Notes under the pieces: generated by a model
Database searches by the model: none
The model's input: the letters and a program-made list of their open reading frames with translations, nothing else
Told to the model about the DNA's origin: nothing
Source of the DNA: Bacteroidota bacterium
Lineage (GTDB): Bacteria > Bacteroidota > Bacteroidia > Bacteroidales > F082
DNA: 28,993 nucleotides
Direction: 5' to 3'
Assembly: GCA_023396415.1 (NCBI GenBank)
Contig: JAEWWJ010000104.1
Coordinates: forward strand, 1-28,993
Made by a program: the position numbers and the translations under genes
Part shown: in pieces, positions 8,346 through 15,977 of the stretch
Numbering within the stretch: position 1 is the stretch's first letter
Layout: each line of letters opens with the position of its first letter

Positions 8346-8927
8346 TTAATTGAGTTCAGGGTTTACAGGAAACCCACGCCAAAGATCATATAGAGGCCCC
8401 ATGCGTTGCAGGTGATTGTCCCACATTTTGTTGGCTTTTGTCTTCATCAACAAGCGGTAATTGGATTCGGAAACGACCCAAGCATTGCGCAAAAGCTCTT
8501 CTTCTAACTGTTTAGGAGACCAGCCTGAGTAACCAAGAAAAAACCTGACTTGATCATTGCGCACCAAACCTAATTTCATCATTCCAACCAGCACTTCCAA
8601 TTCCCCTCCCCAGTAAAGGCCGGGGAATATTTCATTGCTATGAGGAATTTCAGGACCCAGGCTGTGAATATAAAACAGGCTATCGTTTTTCACAGGTCCG
8701 CCTATAAATACAGGAACATCAAAGCCTTCAAAATCTTGTGTAAACTGGCTCAAATAGGAGCCTGTTGGCTTGTTCATCACGATACCGAAAGCACCGTCTT
8801 CATTATGATCTACCAAAAGCACTACCGAACGACCAAAATAAAACTCATCGGACAATGGCTCGGCTACGAGTACCCGGCCTTGTCTTGGTCTTAAATTATT
8901 GCTTTTTATGCGAATCAGTTTTTCCAT
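8346..8927 (-). CDS. YqgE/AlgH family protein (UPF0301)
   Basis: 193 residues from the ATG at 8927. The N-terminus carries the family signature: PRQGRVLVAEPLSDEFYFGRSVVLL, followed by DHNEDGAFGIVMNKPTG. The middle has VFIGGPVKNDSLFYIHS and GLYWGGELEVL, and the end has RFFLGYSGWSPKQLEEE, all characteristic. The family is a cytoplasmic alpha/beta fold; its biochemical role is not established, although AlgH affects alginate production in Pseudomonas. The frame is open up to an ATG at 8984, but the extra residues do not resemble the family and would leave only 7 bases before the divergent murL-like gene, so I chose the inner start. Confidence 0.9.
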   Translation of the reverse strand: MEKLIRIKSNNLRPRQGRVLVAEPLSDEFYFGRSVVLLVDHNEDGAFGIVMNKPTGSYLSQFTQDFEGFDVPVFIGGPVKNDSLFYIHSLGPEIPHSNEIFPGLYWGGELEVLVGMMKLGLVRNDQVRFFLGYSGWSPKQLEEELLRNAWVVSESNYRLLMKTKANKMWDNHLQRMGPLYDLWRGFPVNPELN

Positions 8928-8991
8928 GATTATCTTATAGAAGTTTTGAGATGTATTACACAAAACGTTAATTTTACCACCCAATCAAAAA

Positions 8992-10383
8992 ATGTACCAC
9001 GCATTGAAAAATGTTGACAATAACGTTCGTTTCCGGCACTTACGCGAAGAATATCCTTTCTTTGAGTACCAAAGTTATGATTTTTCTGAGGATGAAACGC
9101 ATTATACCCTTCAATTTAACTTTAATTTAGCAAACAAATATCATTTTCAACCTCAGACGACGATCCCCAAGAAAAGTTTCATTCATCGGCCAAAAAATAT
9201 GGAGTTGTTGCATTGGATGGCCTTTCATATCGGTATGGTAGAGCTGGTGAGTTATTGGAAATGTGCTTGTCCGCCCAAGGTGATTATCCGTCCTTTTCAT
9301 CTTGATAAAGAGCAATTACACTGGTGGAAAAAACTCTATTTTAATGGTTTAGGCGAATTTTTCTATCTAAATGGCATCAACACTTCTGTGGATACTTTTA
9401 TGGAATTGGAAAGTAATTCGAACAGCATGGGAAAAGCTGCTAAAATTGACCTTCGTCAGCTCACTTTGGTGCCGGTAGGAGGCGGAAAAGATTCGGTGGT
9501 CAGTCTGGAGCTGCTGCGTCAAAATCAAGTGAATATCATCCCGCTGCTGGTAAATCCTATTGCAGCCGGCATAGCCACTGCCGCTGTTGCTGGCTTCGGT
9601 CCCGAACAAAGTTTCATCTTGCAACGTAGCATTGATCCGCTCTTGCTTGAATTGAACCAAAAAGGATTTCTTAACGGGCACACGCCTTTTTCGGCATTGT
9701 TGGCCTTCATGGGTGCTTTTGCTGCCCTTTTTACCGGAGCCGAAAGCATAGCCCTTTCCAATGAATCGAGTGCCAGCGAAGCAACCGTTCACGGCCAAAA
9801 TGTGAACCACCAATACAGCAAATCATTTGAATTTGAACAAGATTTTAGATGGTATCTGCACCGCTACCTCATACCCAACACCAATTATTTCAGCTTTTTA
9901 CGACCTCTGAGCGAATTGCAAATCGCGAAGATTTTCAGTCAATTTACAGCTTACCATCAAGCATTTAGAAGCTGCAACGTGGGCAGTAAAACAGGCGTTT
10001 GGTGCAACAACTGTTCAAAGTGTTTGTTTACCTATTTGATGTTGTCGCCCTTTTTGGCAGAAAAGCAACTTCATCATATCTTTGGAGAAAATCTTTTCGA
10101 AAATGAAAGCCTTCAAGCTGTTCTGAACGAATTAAGAGGAAAAACCGCTGCCAAACCTTTTGAATGTGTTGGGACTGTAGAAGAAGTTGAGCTGGCTGTG
10201 AATGTTTTAATTCAAAAATATTCACCGAATCAACCTCCATTGATCTTAAAAGGCGCAGATGTGCGTTTGAATGAAGCTGCTCACCTTTCCCTTGCCAAAG
10301 CAGTTACATCGCATTTTGACCACAATCATTTCCTTGATGAAAACTTTCTAAACATCATTCTTCATGCGCTCAGGACTCCATAG
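8992..10383 (+). CDS. murL: UDP-MurNAc-L-Ala-L-Glu epimerase, MurL-like
   Basis: 463 residues. The sequence matches what I know of the MurL family: a GLGEFFYLNG segment (family GLGEFAYRNG), the nucleotide loop G163-G-G-K-D-S168, and ALSNESSAS followed by NVNHQYSKSFEFE (family ALSNEWSAS, VNHQWSK). A cysteine cluster follows, C328 then C338-NN-C341-SK-C344. MurL, described in Xanthomonas, uses ATP to invert the terminal L-Glu of UDP-MurNAc-L-Ala-L-Glu to D-Glu. That bypasses glutamate racemase. The loop and cysteine spacing resemble PP-loop ATPases of the QueC type, which suits an adenylated intermediate. The MurD2-like gene downstream overlaps by 20 bases, the expected partner. Assignment rests on remembered motifs and the partner gene. 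Confidence 0.82.
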   Translation: MYHALKNVDNNVRFRHLREEYPFFEYQSYDFSEDETHYTLQFNFNLANKYHFQPQTTIPKKSFIHRPKNMELLHWMAFHIGMVELVSYWKCACPPKVIIRPFHLDKEQLHWWKKLYFNGLGEFFYLNGINTSVDTFMELESNSNSMGKAAKIDLRQLTLVPVGGGKDSVVSLELLRQNQVNIIPLLVNPIAAGIATAAVAGFGPEQSFILQRSIDPLLLELNQKGFLNGHTPFSALLAFMGAFAALFTGAESIALSNESSASEATVHGQNVNHQYSKSFEFEQDFRWYLHRYLIPNTNYFSFLRPLSELQIAKIFSQFTAYHQAFRSCNVGSKTGVWCNNCSKCLFTYLMLSPFLAEKQLHHIFGENLFENESLQAVLNELRGKTAAKPFECVGTVEEVELAVNVLIQKYSPNQPPLILKGADVRLNEAAHLSLAKAVTSHFDHNHFLDENFLNIILHALRTP

Positions 10384-11680
10384 CATCCTACATTTTTTGC
10401 ATGGACACAGCATCCTTGTCTTAGGATTTGGCCGCGAAGGCCGCTCCACATTGGCATTTTTGCAGTATCATCTGCCTGAGGCAAACATTGGCATCGCCGA
10501 TCGGAAGGTCATTCCGCCAGAAACGCTGCCACAACAGCATCATTACCAACTTTTTGAAGGCGAAAACTACCTGAACGCCGTAAAAGATTTCGAGCTGATC
10601 ATTAAAACGCCTGGAATCCCTACCCGCTTACTGAATCTGAAAAACCACCAATTGCTTACCTCACAAACGGATCTATTTCTCGCTGCCTTTCATCATCAAA
10701 CCATTGGCATTAGTGGCACCAAAGGAAAAAGCACAACTTCATCATTGATTTTTCATCTGCTGAAAAGCACCGGATACAATTGTCTTCTGACCGGAAATAT
10801 CGGCATTCCCTGCTTTGATGTTATTGCGCAAATAAAACCAGACACACAAGTCGTTTTTGAGCTTTCGGCTCACCAGTTGGAAAACGTGAGACATAGTCCA
10901 CACATCGCTGTTTTACTCAATATTTTCGAGGAACACCTCGATCATTTTGGTAGTTTTGAGGCGTACCGCGAAGCCAAACTAAACTTGATCCGCTTTGTTC
11001 ATGCTGACGATTTTGTTATTCTCCATCGCGACCTGCTCGGTTACGCTCAGAACATAAATGGAAATCTTAAACTATTCCCCTCCAACACTTTACCTCAGAT
11101 GTTTTCGTTGCAATTGGTTGGCCACCATAACCAATGGAACGCCGAGGCAGCCCTCATGGCGGTTGAAGCTGCAGGTGTTCCTCCCAAAAAATTATGGCAG
11201 CCGCTTGCCGACTTTAAAGGGCTGCCCCACCGACTTGAATATTTGGGCAAAATTGCCGGCGTTCATTTCTACAACGACAGTATTGCAACCATTCCGGAAG
11301 CCTGTGTTGCTGCCTTAACGACCTTAAAAAAAGTAGATTTTTTACTGCTTGGAGGCTTCGATAGAGGCATTCGCTACGAAATTCTGACCGATTATTTGCA
11401 GCAGCATCCTGTTCAGCATCTCTTGCTTACAGGTGCCGTTGGCCATCGAATTGCAAAACTGCTTCCACAAAACAATCCATTGATGCAGTTTCATTTTTAT
11501 GATGAGATGGAAAATGCCTTTCAAGTAATTAAAGATCAGATGAAACCTGATGACATTTGTTTATTGTCGCCGGCGGCTTCCAGCTATGATAAATATAAAA
11601 ATTTTGAACATCGAGGCGAGGTGTTTAAAGCATTGGTGCGTGCTTTGAGCAGTGAAACGCCAGAAGATCAGACAACCTAA
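10364..11680 (+). CDS. murD2: UDP-MurNAc-L-alanine--L-glutamate ligase, MurD2-like
   Basis: 438 residues of a Mur ligase. The N-terminal UDP-binding fold has L20-G-F-G-R-E-G26. The ATP loop is S117-G-T-K-G-K-S-T, with Lys where MurD proper usually has Asn. The central domain has FELSAHQLENV, NIFEEHLDHFGSFEAY and the carbamylated-lysine position K205 in YREAKL. The C-terminal domain has GGFDRGIRYE and LLSPAASSYDKYKNFEHRGEVF. The family adds glutamate to UDP-MurNAc-L-Ala in the cytoplasm. MurD2 is specific for L-Glu, and I infer that specificity from the overlapping MurL-like gene and the GTKGKST loop. The ATG at 10364 lies inside the end of murL, giving coupled translation. Without its partner it would be called an ordinary MurD. 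Confidence 0.82.
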   Translation: MRSGLHSILHFLHGHSILVLGFGREGRSTLAFLQYHLPEANIGIADRKVIPPETLPQQHHYQLFEGENYLNAVKDFELIIKTPGIPTRLLNLKNHQLLTSQTDLFLAAFHHQTIGISGTKGKSTTSSLIFHLLKSTGYNCLLTGNIGIPCFDVIAQIKPDTQVVFELSAHQLENVRHSPHIAVLLNIFEEHLDHFGSFEAYREAKLNLIRFVHADDFVILHRDLLGYAQNINGNLKLFPSNTLPQMFSLQLVGHHNQWNAEAALMAVEAAGVPPKKLWQPLADFKGLPHRLEYLGKIAGVHFYNDSIATIPEACVAALTTLKKVDFLLLGGFDRGIRYEILTDYLQQHPVQHLLLTGAVGHRIAKLLPQNNPLMQFHFYDEMENAFQVIKDQMKPDDICLLSPAASSYDKYKNFEHRGEVFKALVRALSSETPEDQTT

Positions 11681-12618
11681 TAGGGTGAAATCTCCTCATT
11701 TTTTGGCGGGAAAATATTCGGAGAGGCACTCGGCTTAACAGGCGAAAGCATTGGTTTCCAATCATCTTCAACAACAGACTTAGGTGAAATAACGGCACCA
11801 TCGCCCATCATAATCGCAATTGCCTCAGTGGTAATCACCTTTCGATAGGTATCGGGAGGTAAAAAAACCTCAGCACGAATAGGAGTTTCACGCAATTGAG
11901 CTACCTCCATAATGTTTTTTCCGAAAGGGGTTTTTATTACCGATCGTAGCACGACACCATTTTTTATGACCTTTTCCCACACCTCGCTTTGTCGGGCAAC
12001 CGAAAGCACACTGGGACGACTAAAAAGCTGCATCATGTTGGTGAGTTTTTCAAATGAAATGCTGTGGTAAGGCTGAATTTCGTTTGTAATCCAAACCTCT
12101 TCAATCACGATAGTATCCATTAGCAGAAAATGTTGGCGAGCCTTATGACCCAAAATCTCTGCGACAGAGTCGCTTTGTATTACCGAAAAACGATTGAGAA
12201 CCAACGAATCTGCAGCACCCTTTCGCATTTCTAAAAGCAACTGATCAAACTCAATTCGAGCTTTATCACGCTCTTGTTCAGTCATTTGTTCCATCATCAC
12301 ACCAACTTGTTGTTCAATAGAAGTCATAAACTCATCCTTTAGCATTGCAGCCGAGCCGCTCCAATAAACCAACTGCTGATGGAAAATGAGGGTCACATTT
12401 TCGTTGTCAAGGTCAAAAATAAAAGTAGAGGTCGGATTTTCAATGCGTACCTTTTGCTGTTCAATAAACAAACTTTGCATTGAAAAATTACCAAAACGAT
12501 CCTCTTTTTTCTCAACGATCAACCAACCCGCACTTAAAGTGACTGGATAAGTGATGGTTAGCAGAAATAAAACAAAACGAAATTTACAAAAACTGTAGCA
12601 GAAACTGTCTTTTTTCAT
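11677..12618 (-). CDS. Secreted protein of unknown function (possibly DUF4412-like)
   Basis: 313 residues. An N-terminal hydrophobic stretch (FRFVLFLLTITYPVTLSA) looks like a signal peptide, with cleavage possible after LSA, and there is no lipobox cysteine. The mature part begins with strand-rich segments (GWLIVEKKEDRFGNFSMQSLFIEQQKVRIE, then TFIFDLDNENVTLI and LVYWSGS). This resembles the opening of periplasmic DUF4412-type beta proteins, but I am not certain. A charged helical stretch at about 115-145 (EQMTEQERDKARIEFDQLL) follows. The C-terminal tail is proline-rich (MLSPVKPSASPNIFPP). The gene is convergent with the murD2-like gene; the two stop codons overlap (11677-11680) and there is no terminator between them. 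Confidence 0.6.
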   Translation of the reverse strand: MKKDSFCYSFCKFRFVLFLLTITYPVTLSAGWLIVEKKEDRFGNFSMQSLFIEQQKVRIENPTSTFIFDLDNENVTLIFHQQLVYWSGSAAMLKDEFMTSIEQQVGVMMEQMTEQERDKARIEFDQLLLEMRKGAADSLVLNRFSVIQSDSVAEILGHKARQHFLLMDTIVIEEVWITNEIQPYHSISFEKLTNMMQLFSRPSVLSVARQSEVWEKVIKNGVVLRSVIKTPFGKNIMEVAQLRETPIRAEVFLPPDTYRKVITTEAIAIMMGDGAVISPKSVVEDDWKPMLSPVKPSASPNIFPPKNEEISPY

Positions 12619-12745
12619 CCATTAAAGCATTTAATAAACAGTAATTTAGGTTGATAAGCACGGGTTTAAAAGCATAAATAGCTAATAACTGCCAAACTTC
12701 GATAAAAAAACCATGTCATTGGGTTTTTTCAAACGAAAAAAAAAC

Positions 12746-12753
12746 TACTTTTG
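12746..12753 (+). promoter_or_regulatory. Bacteroidota -7 promoter box TACTTTTG
   Basis: TACTTTTG fits TAnnTTTG and lies 21 bases before the ATG at 12775. A TTG at 12719-12721 could act as a -33 element. Confidence 0.6.
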
Positions 12754-12774
12754 CACCTCTAAAATAAGGTAATC

Positions 12775-13467
12775 ATGTCAAAAGAAAAAGAAATTCTCAA
12801 AAGTGGTGACGAAAAACTTGAGGCTGTTGAAGAAGCGTTGAGCAAAACCGAGAGATTTATTGAGAACAACCAAAAGACAATCAGCATTGTAGTTGGCGTT
12901 TTAGTGGTAGTTGTGCTTGCATATTTCGGAATGAACAGGTATTATTTTGAACCCCGCGAAAAAGAAGCTCAGGTGCAAATGTTTGCTGCCGAAAAGTATT
13001 TCGAGCTCGATTCGTTGAATAAAGCGCTGTACGGCAATGACAATGACTTAGGTTTCATTGACATCATTGATCAATATGGATCTACCAAATCAGGCAATTT
13101 GGCCAAGTATTACACCGGAATATCATTCCTCCGTCAAGGTAATTTTCAGGAAGCCATCAATTATCTGAACAAATTTAGCTCTAAGGATCACATCATTGCC
13201 CCCTTAGCCATAGGTGCTACTGCAGATGCCTATTTCGAACTGAACGATCCTACCAAAGCAGCTGACCTTTATGTTAAAGCTGCCAACAAAAGTGACAATG
13301 AGTTTACTAAACCCATGTTTCTTTTCAAAGCCGGACGCACCTACGAATCTATGAATAATTACAAAAAGGCTGCCGAAATGTACCAAGCAATCAAGAAAGA
13401 TTTCCCCAATTCCAACGAGGGAAGAACCATTGACAAGTACCTCGAAAGAGCCAAAGGAAAAGCTTAA
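12775..13467 (+). CDS. Single-pass membrane protein with TPR repeats (YfgM-like)
   Basis: 230 residues. A charged cytoplasmic N-terminus (1-33, KEKEILKSGDEKLEAVEEAL) is followed by one transmembrane helix (about 35-52, ISIVVGVLVVVVLAYFGM). An extracytoplasmic helical domain comes next, with three to four tetratricopeptide units: SGNLAKYYTGISFLRQGNFQ, GATADAYFELNDPTKAADLY, and FKAGRTYESMNNYKKAAEMY ending in DFPNSNEG. The layout is that of YfgM/Tol-Pal-associated TPR anchors, which act as protein-protein scaffolds, but the partner is unknown. The gene is monocistronic: it has its own promoter box upstream and a hairpin terminator 17 bases after the stop. Confidence 0.75.
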   Translation: MSKEKEILKSGDEKLEAVEEALSKTERFIENNQKTISIVVGVLVVVVLAYFGMNRYYFEPREKEAQVQMFAAEKYFELDSLNKALYGNDNDLGFIDIIDQYGSTKSGNLAKYYTGISFLRQGNFQEAINYLNKFSSKDHIIAPLAIGATADAYFELNDPTKAADLYVKAANKSDNEFTKPMFLFKAGRTYESMNNYKKAAEMYQAIKKDFPNSNEGRTIDKYLERAKGKA

Positions 13468-13485
13468 ACTTTAAAAATATTGATA

Positions 13486-13517
13486 AAAAAACCTGACCTC
13501 AACCGTCGGGTTTTTTT
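13486..13517 (+). terminator. Rho-independent terminator after the TPR gene
   Basis: The stem ACCTGAC (13491-13497) pairs with GTCGGGT (13505-13511) through one T-G wobble, around a 7-base loop. It is extended by an A-run facing the T7 run (13511-13517). Confidence 0.8.
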
Positions 13518-13558
13518 ATTTTTGAACATTAAAACTTATTGTTGATAAAAATTAAGCG

Positions 13559-14542
13559 ATGCGGATCATTTTTTTTGGAACACCAAACTTTGCTGCAGCT
13601 CATCTTCAACATCTTATTGACGAAGGCATTGAGGTAGTTGCAGTGGTTACTGCAGCCGACAAACCTGCCGGAAGAGGCAAAAAACTAAGCCCATCGCCGG
13701 TAAAAACCATCGCCTTAAGGCATGATTTACCTCTATTGCAGCCCATCAACTTGAAAGATCCACAATTTGAACAAACACTTAAAGCTTTTCGGGCCGACCT
13801 TTTTATCGTCATTGCCTTCCGCATGATGCCCGAAAACATCTGGCGACTTCCTCCATTGGGCACTTTCAACCTGCACGCATCACTCCTTCCGCAATACCGT
13901 GGTGCCGCTCCCATCAACAGGGCCATTATGAATGGTGAAACAAAAACCGGCCTGACTACCTTTTTCATCAACGAAAACATTGATACTGGACATATCATCG
14001 GCCAAACTGAGATTGAAATAAAACCCAACGAAACAGCCGGTGAGTTGCATGAAAGAATGATTGAAAAAGGGAAACCACTGGTAATGCAGACCATTCACAG
14101 CATTGCTGCCCAAACAGCAAAGCCACTGCCACAATCCGATTTTGACAACCATGCCATCGAACTAAAAAAAGCTCCTAAAATCTTCAAACACGATGGTGAA
14201 ATAGATTGGGATTTATCCGGCCATCAGATCGTGAATCAAATCAGAGGACTAAATCCAAGTCCGGGAGCCTTCACACAGCTTGAAAATGCAGCCGGAGAAA
14301 CTATGGACTTGAAAATATTTTTGGGGTATTTTGAAAGTGACCCTTCAGAAAAAGACGTACTAACGCTTTTGACAGACAACCGGTCTTTTTTAAAAGTTGC
14401 ATTGAAGGACGGATTTTTATTCCTGACCAAAGTGCAACAGTCGGGAAAAAGGCCAATGACAATAGCCGAGTTTCTAAACGGCAATAAATTCAACAGCCGG
14501 TGTCAAGTAATAAAAAGCAGTAAAACATTATCAAAAGACTGA
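13559..14542 (+). CDS. fmt: Methionyl-tRNA formyltransferase
   Basis: 327 residues, close to the usual 310-320. The enzyme transfers a formyl group from 10-formyl-tetrahydrofolate to the methionine on initiator tRNA in the cytoplasm. The N-terminal Rossmann-like domain begins MRIIFFGTPNFAA. The catalytic region is FNLHASLLPQYRGAAPI with N104 and H106, and D142 in NIDTGHII completes the Asn-His-Asp triad. The C-terminal beta-barrel that binds tRNA begins near residue 205 (INQIRGLNPSPGAFT pattern, here VNQIRGLNPSPGAF). The ATG follows the terminator of the previous gene by about 40 bases. I see no def gene next to it, unlike the fmt-def order in many bacteria. Confidence 0.96.
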   Translation: MRIIFFGTPNFAAAHLQHLIDEGIEVVAVVTAADKPAGRGKKLSPSPVKTIALRHDLPLLQPINLKDPQFEQTLKAFRADLFIVIAFRMMPENIWRLPPLGTFNLHASLLPQYRGAAPINRAIMNGETKTGLTTFFINENIDTGHIIGQTEIEIKPNETAGELHERMIEKGKPLVMQTIHSIAAQTAKPLPQSDFDNHAIELKKAPKIFKHDGEIDWDLSGHQIVNQIRGLNPSPGAFTQLENAAGETMDLKIFLGYFESDPSEKDVLTLLTDNRSFLKVALKDGFLFLTKVQQSGKRPMTIAEFLNGNKFNSRCQVIKSSKTLSKD

Positions 14543-14639
14543 AAATTAAATCTTTCAGTATTATAAATTGGAAAAATCTAAAATTTGGAGAGGAAAATCC
14601 CACATTTTAAAGAAAAAAATCAATTTTTACAAACAAATA

Positions 14640-14670
14640 TTTGCATTTGTTTAATTATAGTTTATTTTTG
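14640..14670 (+). promoter_or_regulatory. Promoter of the HU gene (TTTG-N19-TATTTTTG)
   Basis: A -33 element TTTG at 14640-14643 and a -7 element TATTTTTG at 14663-14670 are separated by 19 bases. This is the textbook Bacteroidota spacing and the best promoter in the window. The leader before the ATG at 14711 would be about 34 bases. Confidence 0.75.
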
Positions 14671-14710
14671 TGCCTTGTTCGACCAATATTCTTAACTAAT
14701 ATCCAAAAAG

Positions 14711-14983
14711 ATGAACAAAGCTGAATTAATTGATGTAATGGCTGCCGAAGCCGGTTTAACGAAAGCTGATGCAAAAAAAGCATTAGACGCTTTTATTTCC
14801 ACAACCTCTAACGCACTGAAAGAAGGTGACAAAGTTACTCTCGTAGGCTTTGGAACTTTTTCTGTTTCAGGTAGATCCGAAAGAAAAGGCCGTAATCCTC
14901 AAACCGGGAAAGAAATTAACATTGCCGCTAAAAAGGTAGTTAAATTCAAACCGGGCTCGGAATTATCTTCGACTGTAAAATAA
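14711..14983 (+). CDS. HU-family DNA-binding protein
   Basis: 90 residues, the exact size of HU. It starts MNKAELIDVMAAEAGLTKADAKKAL, forms the two-helix dimerisation body, and contains the signature VTLVGFGTFSVSGRSERKGRNPQTGKEI. The beta arms carry the RNPQTG tip that intercalates into bent DNA, and the protein ends with KVVKFKPGSEL. It should act as a dimeric nucleoid protein that bends DNA without sequence preference. The gene has a strong upstream promoter and a perfect hairpin terminator downstream, so it is monocistronic and probably highly expressed. HU and IHF paralogues are hard to separate by eye; the sequence looks like HU-beta. Confidence 0.96.
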   Translation: MNKAELIDVMAAEAGLTKADAKKALDAFISTTSNALKEGDKVTLVGFGTFSVSGRSERKGRNPQTGKEINIAAKKVVKFKPGSELSSTVK

Positions 14984-15000
14984 TTTTTACGCGAGGTAAA

Positions 15001-15037
15001 AAAAACGTCTCATTGTTTAACAATGAGACGTTTTTTT
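15001..15037. terminator. Bidirectional terminator between HU and cyoE/ctaB genes
   Basis: A perfect 15-base-pair inverted repeat (15001-15015 and 15021-15035, core ACGTCTCATTG) closes a 5-base loop TTTAA. It has T-runs on both strands, so it can end the HU transcript (plus) and the oxidase operon (minus, gene ending at 15053). Confidence 0.9.
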
Positions 15038-15052
15038 ATGTGGTTGCACAAC

Positions 15053-15916
15053 TTATTTCAGAAACGGGTCCACCGATATGGCGATGATGACCGCCAAAAC
15101 GAAATAGTTGATCCGCATAAAATAATAGAAAGGGTTGAAAGGCACCGCTTGTCGCACGCGCAGCAGACCAAAAAAAACAATCATCAACCACGATGCTGCC
15201 ACCAAAATCATCAAGGTAACAAAAAAGGAAGAAGTTAACCCAAATAAAGGAATCATCAGGGCTGTTACAGCAGTGGCAAAAGTCCAAAGAAAAGTTAAGT
15301 AGCGGATATGCTGTTCGTTATAAAGTTGTGTGATTGAAGGGTATCCTGCTTCCACATATTCATCACCGTATTTAAGCATGAGCAACCAAAAATGTGGAAC
15401 CTGCCAGATAAAAAAGAAAAATGCCAAAATGAGGGCTTGAACATCGAAAACATTTCCACCACCGGCCACCCAACCTACTACGGGCGGGATAGCACCAATG
15501 ACAGATCCGGGGATGACGGCAAATGCAGTTTTACGTTTCATAGGAGTGTAAATACCGTTATACCAAATCAATGCGAGCAATCCCAATTGGAATCCTACAA
15601 AATCGGAGCCGATCCAAATCATGCCAGAGCCAATCACCGTAAGGATAAACGCTACGATCAAAGCACCGGTTTTACTGATACGTCCTGAAGGTATGGGCCG
15701 TGTTCTGGTTCTTTTCATCAGGCCATCGCGGTCGCTATCTTGAAAATGATTCAAAGCCGAAGACCCGCAAGCCAAAATAAAGATGCCAACGGTCGGCAAA
15801 ATCAAGCCAGTATCGAAAGCCCCTTTTGCAAGCAAATAACCGGCAATGGTGGTAAGGGCAACAGCAAAAGTGATTTTTACTTTGCTCAACTCAGCTAATA
15901 GTCTTATATACTTCAT
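15053..15916 (-). CDS. cyoE/ctaB: Protoheme IX farnesyltransferase (heme O synthase)
   Basis: About 287 residues, UbiA superfamily, with eight to nine membrane helices. The enzyme attaches a farnesyl group to heme b to make heme O, the precursor of heme A for the oxidase encoded just upstream. The prenyl-diphosphate Mg2+ site is N-H-F-Q-D-S-D-R-D followed by MKRTRTRPIPSG. The second aspartate region is WLLMLKYGDEYVEAGYPS. The frame also has ATGs at 15934 and 15925; I prefer 15916 because MKYIRLLAELSKVKITF matches the usual family opening, but this is uncertain by six residues. It is the last gene of the operon, 61 bases after coxII, and is followed by the bidirectional terminator. Confidence 0.93.
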   Translation of the reverse strand: MKYIRLLAELSKVKITFAVALTTIAGYLLAKGAFDTGLILPTVGIFILACGSSALNHFQDSDRDGLMKRTRTRPIPSGRISKTGALIVAFILTVIGSGMIWIGSDFVGFQLGLLALIWYNGIYTPMKRKTAFAVIPGSVIGAIPPVVGWVAGGGNVFDVQALILAFFFFIWQVPHFWLLMLKYGDEYVEAGYPSITQLYNEQHIRYLTFLWTFATAVTALMIPLFGLTSSFFVTLMILVAASWLMIVFFGLLRVRQAVPFNPFYYFMRINYFVLAVIIAISVDPFLK

Positions 15917-15977
15917 TATTAACATAATAGACAATTATTTTCGAACATAAAAGCATTTATGACACTATAAAACCGAT

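Noticed and set aside
8928..8984. Extension of yqgE to an ATG at 8984
   Set aside because: The added residues do not fit the family N-terminus and would occupy almost the whole divergent promoter region.
9367..9813. Minus-strand frame of 148 codons inside the MurL-like gene
   Set aside because: The plus-strand product has strong family motifs over the same bases, so this is a shadow frame.
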